A stretch of DNA of 64,000 bases from Candidatus Omnitrophota bacterium (GCA_022072175.1 JAJVIE010000003.1:554598-618597), one strand, 5' to 3'; positions 33,952 through 41,921 are shown, numbered from the stretch's first letter. The notes: a model not told the origin generated them from the letters alone. Numbers and translations: made by a program.

Positions 33952-34521
33952 ATGCCAACCAAGAACGCTGACGCGATCCAAGCTCTGACGCGGCGACTCC
34001 TCCAGGAGATCGGTGAGGATCCGCGCCGGCAAGGTCTCCTGAAGACGCCCGGAAGGGTCGCCAAGGCCTATCGGGACCTGACTCGGGGCTACGCCCAGGA
34101 CGTCCGGCAGGTCCTCAACGGGGCGATCTTCGATGAGGCCTACGACGAGATGGTCCTTATCAAGGACATCGACGTTTACAGTCTTTGTGAACATCATCTG
34201 TTGCCGTTCTTCGGCAAGTGCCATGTCGCGTACATCCCCAACGGACGCATCGTTGGCCTGAGCAAGATCCCGCGCTTGGTCGATGTCTTCGCGCGACGTC
34301 TGCAGGTGCAGGAGCGCATGACGTCCCAGATCGCCAATTGCCTCAAAGAGGCGCTGGACCCGCTCGGTGTGGCGGTGATCATCGAGGCGGTGCATCTGTG
34401 CATGATGATGCGCGGGGTGGAGAAACAGAACGCGACATGCGTCACCAGTACCATGCTCGGCGTGTTCCGCTCGGACCGGGGCACGCGCATGGAGTTCATG
34501 AACCTCGTCGGCCGTCGATAG
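33952..34521 (+). CDS. folE: GTP cyclohydrolase I
   Basis: Makes 7,8-dihydroneopterin triphosphate from GTP. 189 residues. Zinc-site region [18 protein letters not shown], then [23 protein letters not shown], and the C-terminal [14 protein letters not shown]. The transcript is probably leaderless. The next gene is a QueD/PTPS relative, which by family would act on the FolE product. Confidence 0.95.
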   Translation: MPTKNADAIQALTRRLLQEIGEDPRRQGLLKTPGRVAKAYRDLTRGYAQDVRQVLNGAIFDEAYDEMVLIKDIDVYSLCEHHLLPFFGKCHVAYIPNGRIVGLSKIPRLVDVFARRLQVQERMTSQIANCLKEALDPLGVAVIIEAVHLCMMMRGVEKQNATCVTSTMLGVFRSDRGTRMEFMNLVGRR

Positions 34522-34525
34522 AGAC

Positions 34526-34861
34526 GTGATCGCGAGGGTCCGCAAGACCTATTCCTTCAGCGCGAGCCATGAGACACCGTCCGGGGTTTATGGACACAAC
34601 TACCGGATGGAGGTCGTTCTCGACGGACAGCCGTCCGAGGCGGCGGCGGCCTCCGAGCGCGTTCGCGCCGGACTGATCTCCGCGATCCACTCCAAGGACC
34701 TGTCCCGCGGAGCCGGGCCTTTCTCCGGCGGAGTCCTGGATGACGCCACGATCGCTCGGACCCTGGCCCGGGCCGCCGTGGAGCTGGCTCGTCCCGTGCC
34801 GGTCGCGTCGGTGTGCGTCAGACGCAACGACGACGACGCGATCGAGGTGCTGTTCCCTTGA
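34526..34861 (+). CDS. Short, degenerate QueD/PTPS-like protein
   Basis: 111 residues related to 6-pyruvoyl-tetrahydropterin synthase / QueD: TYSFSASHETPSGVYGHNYRMEV aligns with the family's FxAxH...CxxxHGHNY region, and EVLFP with its C-terminal Glu region. The catalytic Cys is missing and the first His of HGH is Tyr (VYGHNY), so one zinc ligand and the nucleophile are lost. It is shorter than the usual 120-140 residues. GTG start four bases after folE. It may be a non-catalytic paralogue or have altered chemistry. Confidence 0.72.
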   Translation: MIARVRKTYSFSASHETPSGVYGHNYRMEVVLDGQPSEAAAASERVRAGLISAIHSKDLSRGAGPFSGGVLDDATIARTLARAAVELARPVPVASVCVRRNDDDAIEVLFP

Positions 34862-36546
34862 AAGTCCTGCGGATCTTGCTGGCCCAGATCAATCCGACCG
34901 TCGGCGACATCGAAGCGAACAGCCGGAAGATCCTCTCCTGCATCGACCGAGCGGAACGCGCCTCAGCGGATCTGGTCGTCTTTCCTGAGATGGCCATCAC
35001 CGGATACCCTCCCGAGGACCTGCTGTATAAGCGTGACTTCGTCGCGGCCTCGACGCGCGCGCTGATGCGTATCGCGCGTCACTGTACCCGAACCGCAGCC
35101 CTGGTCGGCTATCCGCGGCTCGCCGGTGTCCACCTGCACAATTCAGCCGCATGGATCGAGCGGGGCAGGATCGTCGGCTCTTATGACAAGCAACATCTCC
35201 CCAACTACGGCGTCTTCGACGAAAAAAGACACTTCTCGCCGGGACGCTCGACGGTCCGCATGAGGCTCGCTGATCGCCACGCCGTGGGGCTGACGATCTG
35301 CGAGGATATCTGGGACCCTTCGGCCGATGTGTATCGCCGTGACTATCGGGATACCGTGTCGATGATCATCAATCTATCGGCCTCGCCCTATCATCGCGAG
35401 AAGGTCCACGAGCGGGAGCGCCTGTTGTCGCGTCTGAGCCGAACGTCGCGCAGTTCCGTCGTCTATCTCAATCTCGTCGGAGGTCAGGACGAACTGGTGT
35501 TCGACGGCGGCAGTCGCGTCTATGGTCCCGACGGACGAAGGATCGCGGCTCTTCCGATGTTCCGGGAGTCGCTTGTGACCGTCGAGGTTCCGGTCCGCGT
35601 TCCCGGGAGGAGCGCCCGGTCCGGCCATGTCTTGACTTCCGGTCTGCGCGCGCGGGAATCGGAGCATCCGGCGCCGAGACCGGTCTCGGGCAAGTTGAGC
35701 CGAGAGGCGGAGGTCTATGAGGCCCTGGTCTGCGGGACCCGGGACTATGTGATCAAGAACGGTTTTAAAAGGACCGTCATCGGCATGAGCGGCGGCATCG
35801 ACTCGGCTCTCGTGGCAATGATCGCGGTGGATGCGATCGGAGCCGACAACGTCCTTCTCGTGACCATGCCCTCGAGGTACACGTCCAGGGGGACCTACCG
35901 CGACGCGATCGAAATGGCGCGGCGTCTGGGTGTCCGCTGCCTAAGACTGCCCATCGGCCCGGTTCTGCGAGCCTACTCCGGGACGTTGAGACCCGTCTTC
36001 AGCGCCAAGCCCGCCGGATCGGTCGAAGAGAACCTCCAAGCCCGTATCCGCGGAGCGCTACTGATGGCGATCTCCAACAAGTACGGGCATTTGGTGCTGA
36101 CCACCGGCAATAAGAGCGAAATGGCTACCGGATATTGTACGCTCTACGGGGACATGGCCGGCGGCTTTGCTGTGATCAAGGACGTGGCCAAGACGCTGGT
36201 GTACCGCTTGTGCCGGTACCGCAACGGCATCGGCCCGAGGGCGCTCGTGCCGGCCAGTGTGATCAAGCGGGCTCCGACCGCCGAGCTCAGGCACGGGCAG
36301 CGGGATCAGGATACGTTACCGCCCTACGATCAGGTCGATCGCTTCCTTGAGCATTACGTTGAGCGCGACGGATCGGTGGAAACGGCGATCCGGTCGGGTC
36401 TGCGTCCTGCCGTCGTACGCAAGTTGGCCCGTTCGATCGACGGCAACGAATACAAGCGGCGTCAGGCCCCGCCGGGGGTCAAGATCTCACCGAAGGCCTT
36501 CGGACGCGACCGCAGGATGCCGATCACCAACCGGTATCGGGGATGA
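34858..36546 (+). CDS. nadE: Glutamine-dependent NAD+ synthetase
   Basis: Last step of NAD synthesis; 562 residues. The N-terminal nitrilase-type glutaminase domain has its triad: Glu in FPEMAITGYPPEDLL, Lys in YDKQHLPNYGVFDEKRHF, Cys in LTICEDIWD. The C-terminal synthetase domain has the P-loop GMSGGIDSAL and TTGNKSEMATGYCTLYGDMAGG. TTG start 34858 overlaps the stop of the QueD-like gene and matches the conserved N-terminus (VLRILLAQINPTVGD). Confidence 0.95.
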   Translation: MKVLRILLAQINPTVGDIEANSRKILSCIDRAERASADLVVFPEMAITGYPPEDLLYKRDFVAASTRALMRIARHCTRTAALVGYPRLAGVHLHNSAAWIERGRIVGSYDKQHLPNYGVFDEKRHFSPGRSTVRMRLADRHAVGLTICEDIWDPSADVYRRDYRDTVSMIINLSASPYHREKVHERERLLSRLSRTSRSSVVYLNLVGGQDELVFDGGSRVYGPDGRRIAALPMFRESLVTVEVPVRVPGRSARSGHVLTSGLRARESEHPAPRPVSGKLSREAEVYEALVCGTRDYVIKNGFKRTVIGMSGGIDSALVAMIAVDAIGADNVLLVTMPSRYTSRGTYRDAIEMARRLGVRCLRLPIGPVLRAYSGTLRPVFSAKPAGSVEENLQARIRGALLMAISNKYGHLVLTTGNKSEMATGYCTLYGDMAGGFAVIKDVAKTLVYRLCRYRNGIGPRALVPASVIKRAPTAELRHGQRDQDTLPPYDQVDRFLEHYVERDGSVETAIRSGLRPAVVRKLARSIDGNEYKRRQAPPGVKISPKAFGRDRRMPITNRYRG

Positions 36547-37463
36547 AGAGACCCGCTCGGATCCGGCTCCTGTTACTGCTACTTGTCGCTCAAGTGTTGC
36601 TGGCTTGGTGTTTGTTGGGGGCTCCCGATCTGCCCGTACCGGTCCCTGCCCGCCAGGAATCCCCTTCCGCGGCGCAGGTGCCTTCAACGGACCGTGGCGC
36701 CAGACCCGTTCGCCCGTCGCGCAGGACCGCTCCCACGGTATTGAGGGCTCCGGAACCGTCGAGGGCGGAATACCGCGTCATGAGCAAGCTGGGTTTCGAC
36801 GCGGGTGATCTCAGCCGGTGGGAGGAGAAGATCTTCAAGGGACGCACGCAGTACGCGATCTTGCCGGACGCCTCCGGATCGCGCTATCTACAGGCCGCCA
36901 GCACGGCGGCCTCGTCAGGGCTCTACAGTAAGTTCGACTACGACGTCGTTCCGGGTCTCAAGCTATCTTGGAGGTGGCGCGCCAAGATCTTCCCGATCAA
37001 GGCGCGACCGGATAAACTCGCCGATCGAGGGCAGGACGACTTCGCCGCTCGTGTCTACGCGATCTTCCCCGGAGCGAGTTTCTTCAAAACGGACGTCATT
37101 GAATACATCTGGGACAAGGAGCTTCCCGCGGGTACCCTGGAATCCAGTCCGTTCTCATCCCGCGTCAAGCTGTACGTGATCCGCAGCGGCCCCGCTCCGT
37201 CCGATGGGAGCATGGTCATGGAGGAGAGGGACCTCTACGAGGACTACCTGCGGATCTTCGGGCAACCCCCCAAGAGGCCCTTCGGCGCGTTGGCGATCAT
37301 GAGCGACTCGGACAACACCGGAACGGCGTCTGCGGCCGATTTTGCCGATGTTCTCATCAAGCAGAGCTTGGGTACGGTTCGTTTGGTGCCCTCGCCGGAG
37401 AAAGTGCAGGGCAATAATTTCTCGAAGGATGTGGATCGGACCAAGGGGGAGGAGGGGTCATGA
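36543..37463 (+). CDS. DUF3047 domain exported protein
   Basis: 306 residues: N-terminal signal/membrane segment (about 7-26), a Pro/Arg-rich linker, and a DUF3047-type domain from about residue 75: LSRWEEKIFKGRTQYAIL, LKLSWRWRAKIFPIKA, AARVYAIFPGASFF, EERDLYEDYLRIFG, and ALAIMSDSDNTGTASAADFADV. This family has a jelly-roll look and no known activity. It is coupled to nadE and to the next gene by four-base overlaps. Confidence 0.8.
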   Translation: MKRPARIRLLLLLLVAQVLLAWCLLGAPDLPVPVPARQESPSAAQVPSTDRGARPVRPSRRTAPTVLRAPEPSRAEYRVMSKLGFDAGDLSRWEEKIFKGRTQYAILPDASGSRYLQAASTAASSGLYSKFDYDVVPGLKLSWRWRAKIFPIKARPDKLADRGQDDFAARVYAIFPGASFFKTDVIEYIWDKELPAGTLESSPFSSRVKLYVIRSGPAPSDGSMVMEERDLYEDYLRIFGQPPKRPFGALAIMSDSDNTGTASAADFADVLIKQSLGTVRLVPSPEKVQGNNFSKDVDRTKGEEGS

Positions 37464-37867
37464 GGAAGAAGTACTGGATGGGGCACCCGCTACAATCCAA
37501 ATATCTGCTGTTCACTCTGATCGTGATGCTGACACCGGCCTTGCTGGTGACGGGCTGTCTTTACGCGCTGATCTTCAGACTGCTCGAACGTCAGATCGCT
37601 TTTCCCGAGGCGGTCGCTTCGAACGTGATACCGGTCATCGAGCAGGTCAACGGGATCCTCTTGGTCGCTCTGCCCGTGGTCGTGGCGGTCGGCGCGATCC
37701 TCGCCGTCAGGATCTCTCACCGGCTGGTAGGCCCGGTCCAGCGACTGGAGTCCGAGCTCGACCGCCTGGCCTCGGGACGGTCGAAGGAGCCCATCCGGAT
37801 GCGTTCGACCGACGATCTCAAGGGTGTCGCCGAACGCATCAACCGCCTGATGAACCTCGGTCAATGA
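37460..37867 (+). CDS. Two-span membrane protein with HAMP-like tail
   Basis: 135 residues. There are two membrane segments (about 15-38 and 64-84), then a HAMP-like coiled region, SHRLVGPVQRLESELDRLASG and DDLKGVAERINRLM. It looks like the membrane half of a sensor without an output domain; such stubs may relay signals to a partner such as the DUF3047 protein it overlaps. It also overlaps the next gene by four bases. Confidence 0.75.
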   Translation: MRKKYWMGHPLQSKYLLFTLIVMLTPALLVTGCLYALIFRLLERQIAFPEAVASNVIPVIEQVNGILLVALPVVVAVGAILAVRISHRLVGPVQRLESELDRLASGRSKEPIRMRSTDDLKGVAERINRLMNLGQ

Positions 37868-38826
37868 AGATCCCGATCTACACCGAGGAGCAGGTGGAAG
37901 CCGTCTTCGACGTGAATGCGGCTTTGAAGCTCGCCGAGGAGACCTTCGGGCTCATGGCTAGCGGTCAGGCCAAGATGCCGTCCAAGATCTATCTGGACCT
38001 GCCTGGAGGAGCGGATTTCAGGGCGATGCCGGCCTGGGTGGGTGGCTCCACTGACCAGGCGGGGGCCTGCGGGATCAAGTGGGTGTCCGTTTTCCCGGAC
38101 AACCGGGCTCTCGGAAAACCCACGGTCACGGCTACGATCCTGCTCAACAGCACCCGGACGGGGGAGTTGCTTGCAGTGCTCGGCGGCACGGCGATAACGG
38201 CGATCCGCACCGCGGCTACCGCCGCGCTCGCCGCTCGTCATCTGGCCCGCAGGGATAGCGCCGTGATCGCCCTCGTCGGCGCCGGTCTGCAGGCGCGCTA
38301 TCAACTGCGGGCGCTCCTGCCGATCTTCGGGGTCAAAGAGGTGCGCGTCTGGGGCGCGCTCGGTGGCGAGGCGGCCGCGTTCTGCCGCAGGGAACGCAAG
38401 ACATTCGATCGTCTGGTGACGGCCAGGGATATCGAAAGCTGCGTGCGCGGCGCCGACATCGTGGTCACTTGTACGCCCTCCCGCAAACCGCTCGTCCGAG
38501 CCCGCTGGATCGAGCCCGGTACGCACATCAACGCGATCGGAGCCGATGCTCCCGGCAAGCAGGAGCTGGATCCTCATATCCTCGGAAACGCCAAGGTCGT
38601 CGTCGACGAAGAGCATCAGGCCGTACATAGCGGCGAGATCAACGTGCCGATCAGCCGGGGTGCGTACGATCCCCGCGATCTGCATGCTTCCCTGGCGGAT
38701 ATCGTATCCGGACGCCGGGTCGGCCGCTCAGGCCCGCGGGAGGTCACGGTGTTCGATTCGACCGGCTTGGCGGTGCTGGACATCCACTTTGCCCGCTACG
38801 CGTACGAGCGGCTCTCGCGCCGCTGA
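37864..38826 (+). CDS. Ornithine cyclodeaminase / mu-crystallin family protein
   Basis: 320 residues: KIYLDLPGGADFRAMPAW, GIKWVSVFPDNRALG, GTAITAIRTAATAALAARHLAR, the NAD-binding IALVGAGLQARYQLRAL, and GTHINAIGADAPGKQELD. The family includes ornithine cyclodeaminase, alanine dehydrogenase (archaeal type) and ketimine reductases; substrate cannot be decided here. ATG 37864 overlaps the HAMP gene. Confidence 0.88.
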   Translation: MKIPIYTEEQVEAVFDVNAALKLAEETFGLMASGQAKMPSKIYLDLPGGADFRAMPAWVGGSTDQAGACGIKWVSVFPDNRALGKPTVTATILLNSTRTGELLAVLGGTAITAIRTAATAALAARHLARRDSAVIALVGAGLQARYQLRALLPIFGVKEVRVWGALGGEAAAFCRRERKTFDRLVTARDIESCVRGADIVVTCTPSRKPLVRARWIEPGTHINAIGADAPGKQELDPHILGNAKVVVDEEHQAVHSGEINVPISRGAYDPRDLHASLADIVSGRRVGRSGPREVTVFDSTGLAVLDIHFARYAYERLSRR

Positions 38827-39499
38827 GAAGCGGGCGACCCGGGCCCTGAGGCTGTACCGGATCCTGTACAGGGCGTACGGTCCGCAAGGGTGGTGGCCTG
38901 CTCGGACTGCCTTGGAAATGATGGTCGGCGCCGTTCTCGTTCAGAACACGTCCTGGACGAATGCTGAACGCGCGATCGGACGGCTCGCATCATCACGGGC
39001 CCTGTCACTGACCGGTTTGCGCTCTATCCCTGAAACCCGCCTGGCGAGCCTCATACGCTGCTCCGGATGCTTCAGGATCAAGGCTCGTCGTATCAAGAAC
39101 CTCATCCGCCACATCGATCGGGCAGGGAAGGGCGGTCTCAAGGAGCTGCTCGGGCGGCCTGCGGTCCGGTTGCGTGAGGAGCTTCTTGCGGTCGATGGCA
39201 TCGGACCCGAGACGGCGGATTGCATCGTTCTGTACGCGGCCCAGCGGCCGACGTTCGTAGCGGACGCCTACGCCAGGCGCATCCTGTACCGTTCGGGCTT
39301 CTTAGCGAAGAGGGACGGTTATGCCGAAGCACGAACGAACATGCTCGACCAACTGCCTTCCGACGCCGCGATCCTTGGCGAGCTCCACGCCCTCCTCGTC
39401 AGATTGGGCAAGGAGCACTGCCGCAAATCCTCTCCGCGATGCCCGGACTGCCCGCTCCTTGGGGTCTTGTGCGCCGGGGTCCGCAGCCGGGACAATTAA
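38789..39499 (+). CDS. Endonuclease III-like DNA glycosylase (MagIII type)
   Basis: 236 residues of the HhH-GPD superfamily. It has MMVGAVLVQNTSWTNAERAI, the hairpin LLAVDGIGPETADCIVL, catalytic Asp in TFVADAYARRIL, and a four-Cys iron-sulfur loop (HCRKSSPRCPDCPLLGVLC; the last spacing is six rather than five). The Nth lyase Lys is Glu (GIGPETAD), which suggests a monofunctional glycosylase for alkylated bases, as in MagIII. The start is TTG 38789, inside the previous gene; the only later ATGs would delete part of the fold. Confidence 0.85.
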   Translation: MPATRTSGSRAAEKRATRALRLYRILYRAYGPQGWWPARTALEMMVGAVLVQNTSWTNAERAIGRLASSRALSLTGLRSIPETRLASLIRCSGCFRIKARRIKNLIRHIDRAGKGGLKELLGRPAVRLREELLAVDGIGPETADCIVLYAAQRPTFVADAYARRILYRSGFLAKRDGYAEARTNMLDQLPSDAAILGELHALLVRLGKEHCRKSSPRCPDCPLLGVLCAGVRSRDN

Positions 39500-39506
39500 T
39501 CCGCCT

Positions 39507-39660
39507 GTTACACCGCGTTAACATACACGGATAACATAGCGCTGTGATCCATTAAAGGACCGGAAACAGCCGCGGAGGGAGGTGAAACCCCACAAAAGGC
39601 GACCAGGTCCAAAGCGGTTCGAGCCGCTCTGATGCAAGTCCGAAACTCTAACGGAGAAAA
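39507..39660 (+). promoter_or_regulatory. Structured leader of the porin gene
   Basis: A possible promoter (TTACAC, 18 bases, TAACAT) precedes about 110 bases able to fold. GGACC (39557-39561) can pair with GGTCC (39606-39610) around an inner GGG/CCC hairpin with a GTGAAA loop. AGCGG/CCGCT (39613-39628) forms a second hairpin. TCCG (39639-39642) with CGGA (39652-39655) covers the GGAG ribosome site. I cannot match it to a known riboswitch class. Confidence 0.55.
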
Positions 39661-39666
39661 TAACCC

Positions 39667-40929
39667 ATGAAATGGATGAAAAGAACTCTCGCGCTGTTCG
39701 TCTGCGCCGGCATGCTGTCCGCGCCGACGACCGTGCTCGCCGATGAAGCGCAGCTGCAATCCGAGATCGAGACCCTCAAGAACCGACTGGCCGAGCTGGA
39801 GGCGAGGTTCGCCAGTCAAGCCGTCCCCCAGACCGCCGGTGGACACTCATGGCATCAGTCCAATCCGTCCATGGAGTCCCTCGTCAACGGGGTGACGGTG
39901 TCCGGATTCGTCGATACCACGTGGAACTACAACTTCAACAGCCCTGACACGCTCACCAACCGTGCGCGTGTGTTCGACGCGGCGGCCGATACGATCGATA
40001 TGAGCGCGGCCGAGCTCGTTTTCGCCAAAGCCCCTACGGAGGACCAGAGGGTCGGTTTCCGTACGGACCTCTACTTCGGTACGGACGCTGAGGTGATCGG
40101 ATCGACGGGTCTGGGCACGACGGACGATGAGTTCGACCTCGAGCAGGCGTATGTCGAGATGCTGGTCCCGACGAGCAATGTGATCGCGGGCGCCAACGAC
40201 ATCAACCTGAAGGTCGGTAAATTCGTCACGCTGGCCGGATTCGAGGTCATCGAGAGCAAGGACAACTGGAACATCTCCAGGGGTCTTCTGTTCGGGTACG
40301 CGATCCCGTTCACGCACACCGGCGTGCGCGGCACGTACGTGTTCGACAACGGCTGGGACCTGGCCCTGGGCGTCAACAACGGCTGGGATATGGTCGATGA
40401 CACGAACACCGCCAAGACGATGGAGTTCCACTTCGGGTTCAATTCGCTGCAACTTCCGGGCGAGTCGACCCTGACCATCGCCATCAACCACTACTGGGGT
40501 CCTGAGGCCGCCAGCAATGACAACACGAACAGGAACTTGACCGACGTGATCTTCCTTTACAACACGCCGATCAAGCCCCTCACGCTGGCCTATAACTTCG
40601 ATTATGGCCACGAGGACAACCTGATCGCGGTCAACAATGACGGCAACTGGATCGCGCACGGCGTCCACGCGAAGTGGGCGTTCAACGACCAGTGGTCGCT
40701 GGCCGGTCGCTATGAGTTCTTCGACGACACGGACGGCCTGCGTGTGATCAGCGGATCGCCCGCGGAGTACAACTCTTTCACGGGCACGCTGGAGTACCGC
40801 CCCTGGAAGAACATCATCACCCGGCTCGAATACCGGTATGATGATGCCAACCGCAATCTGTTCAACGATCGCGCCGGTCGGAGCGACAGTCAGGGCACGA
40901 TCGCGGGTGAAGTGATCTACTTCTTCTAA
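39667..40929 (+). CDS. Outer-membrane porin
   Basis: 420 residues. A signal peptide ends near residue 25 (VLADEA), followed by a short coiled coil (LQSEIETLKNRLAELEARF) that may bind the envelope, then a beta barrel with many alternating aromatic strands (GFVDTTWNYNF, TYVFDNGWDLALGVNNGW, LAGRYEFFDDTDG) ending in the aromatic C-terminus GEVIYFF. This matches putative beta-barrel porins of the OmpL/BBP2 kind. A strong terminator follows. Confidence 0.85.
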   Translation: MKWMKRTLALFVCAGMLSAPTTVLADEAQLQSEIETLKNRLAELEARFASQAVPQTAGGHSWHQSNPSMESLVNGVTVSGFVDTTWNYNFNSPDTLTNRARVFDAAADTIDMSAAELVFAKAPTEDQRVGFRTDLYFGTDAEVIGSTGLGTTDDEFDLEQAYVEMLVPTSNVIAGANDINLKVGKFVTLAGFEVIESKDNWNISRGLLFGYAIPFTHTGVRGTYVFDNGWDLALGVNNGWDMVDDTNTAKTMEFHFGFNSLQLPGESTLTIAINHYWGPEAASNDNTNRNLTDVIFLYNTPIKPLTLAYNFDYGHEDNLIAVNNDGNWIAHGVHAKWAFNDQWSLAGRYEFFDDTDGLRVISGSPAEYNSFTGTLEYRPWKNIITRLEYRYDDANRNLFNDRAGRSDSQGTIAGEVIYFF

Positions 40930-40943
40930 AAGCAGATCATCCA

Positions 40944-40979
40944 AAGAACCCTCCGGGTCTAAAGCCCGGGGGGTTTCTT
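40944..40979 (+). terminator. Intrinsic terminator after the porin
   Basis: Hairpin AAGAACCCTCCGGG / CCCGGGGGGTTTCTT around TCTAAAG; the 3' arm ends in a T-rich stretch. Confidence 0.75.
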
Positions 40980-40990
40980 ATTGCGTCTAG

Positions 40991-41018
40991 AAGTAACATA
41001 ATATATGTTATAGGACAT
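40991..41018. other. dif-like XerCD recombination site
   Basis: The minus strand reads TATAACATATATTATGTTAC. Compared with E. coli dif, the XerD arm matches 8 of 9 (TTATGTTAC for TTATGTTAA), the inner XerC arm matches TATAA for CATAA, and the six-base centre is CATATA against TGTATA. It is also an inverted repeat (TAACAT AATAT ATGTTA). It lies in the 231-base gap between convergent genes, exactly where the coding strand switches, as expected for the terminus. Confidence 0.8.
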
Positions 41019-41036
41019 TAAGAGTGAAAACACAGG

Positions 41037-41069
41037 TTGTCCACAAGGGTTCAGGTCGGATGTGAATAA
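41037..41069. other. Two DnaA-box-like sequences
   Basis: TTGTCCACA on the + strand (41037-41045, one mismatch to TTATNCACA) and TTATTCACA on the minus strand (41061-41069, full match). They lie 20 bases beyond the dif-like site. Two boxes can occur by chance; gene orientation argues against an origin. Confidence 0.3.
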
Positions 41070-41100
41070 CCGATGGATAGGTCTCGGCTTGGAGGATAAA

Positions 41101-41130
41101 ACAAAAAACCCGCCCGATGGACGGGCGGGT
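41101..41130 (-). terminator. Intrinsic terminator of the minus-strand PilZ gene
   Basis: Stem ACCCGCCCG / CGGGCGGGT; on the minus strand it is followed by six T (AAAAAA at 41103-41108 on the + strand). Confidence 0.85.
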
Positions 41131-41160
41131 CGGTCGTGCGAGGTGCTTCGATTTCGGGGT

Positions 41161-41577
41161 TTACTTGCCCTTCTCGATCAGTGTCAGGAGTTCCTGAACG
41201 TCCCGGTCGGCCTTCTGGTCCTGGGTTAGGAAGCAAACGCCGACATCATAGGTACCGCTCGAGCTGGGGTCTTCTTCGATACGGACGACCTTACCGAGCA
41301 AGCCGTTGCCGAGCACCAAAGCGCGGTCCTCGATCTCCTGGCAGATACGCAGGGTCCGGATGTCCAGGTCCATCCAAAGGATGCTGGATACCTGCGGCGG
41401 TACATCGGCCTGGGTCTGGAACAGGATGCCGGACTGGCTGATGTTCTTGGAGGTGGCTTGAGCCACGCGATTGCTCGGGCCGGATTCGGGCGCGTAGGTC
41501 TTGAAGCGCACCGGTGTCTTGAAGCTCAGCCGCAGGAACTCGCGACGTTCGGGTTTTTGAATGGTACCGCTGGTCAT
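41161..41577 (-). CDS. PilZ-domain c-di-GMP receptor (4)
   Basis: 138-residue PilZ domain with ERREFLRL near residue 10 and NISQSG near residue 43, both motifs intact, followed by the barrel (SSILWMDLDIRTLRI, LGKVVRIEED, YDVGVCFL). ATG 41577 has AAAGGGGG upstream and a good promoter. It is the first gene beyond the dif-like site, transcribed toward it. Confidence 0.88.
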   Translation of the reverse strand: MTSGTIQKPERREFLRLSFKTPVRFKTYAPESGPSNRVAQATSKNISQSGILFQTQADVPPQVSSILWMDLDIRTLRICQEIEDRALVLGNGLLGKVVRIEEDPSSSGTYDVGVCFLTQDQKADRDVQELLTLIEKGK

Positions 41578-41607
41578 GTTGTTCCCCCTTTTGGGTCGTG
41601 CCTGCCA

Positions 41608-41636
41608 AGTATAGCATCCAATATACGGCCCTTCAA
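41608..41636 (-). promoter_or_regulatory. Promoter of PilZ gene 4
   Basis: Minus strand: TTGAAG (41631-41636), 17-base spacer, TATACT (41608-41613), about 30 bases before ATG 41577. The region upstream (41649-41698) also contains a large GC hairpin without a T tract, at the 3' end of the cold-shock gene. Confidence 0.72.
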
Positions 41637-41717
41637 GGCGGCGCCCCGAACGACCGACCCCCGGAAGCGCAGCCGATCTGCGCCGCCGGGGGTCGGTTTC
41701 AGCGGGGTTGGGACGGG

Positions 41718-41921
41718 TCAAAGCTTGCGGACGTTGGCGGCTTGTTCGCCCTTGGGGCCTTGAGCGACCTCATAGTCAACGGACTGTCCTTCGTCCAGCG
41801 TCTTGTAGCCTTCACCCAGGATGGCCGTATGATGCACGAAGACATCCTTGCCGCCACCCTCCGGCGTGATGAAACCATAGCCCTTCTGATTGCTGAACCA
41901 CTTGACGATACCCTTAGGCAT
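41718..41921 (-). CDS. csp: Cold-shock domain protein
   Basis: 67-residue cold-shock protein binding single-stranded RNA/DNA. RNP1 is KGYGFIT and RNP2 is [26 protein letters not shown] is the usual C-terminal strand region. It has an AAAGGAG site and a predicted long 5' leader. Cold-shock proteins with long leaders are often controlled by RNA structure. Confidence 0.95.
   Translation of the reverse strand: MPKGIVKWFSNQKGYGFITPEGGGKDVFVHHTAILGEGYKTLDEGQSVDYEVAQGPKGEQAANVRKL

Noticed and set aside
39541-39660. Cobalamin or GEMM riboswitch before the porin
   Set aside because: GGTGAAACCCC recalls part of a cobalamin box and GCAAGTCC part of GEMM, but the rest of either consensus is absent and the GEMM 3' half would fall inside the coding region.
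40980-41100. Replication origin, from DnaA-like boxes in an AT-rich gap
   Set aside because: Genes converge on this point rather than diverge, there are only two boxes, no dnaA, dnaN, gidA or rpmH nearby, and the dif-like site fits a terminus.
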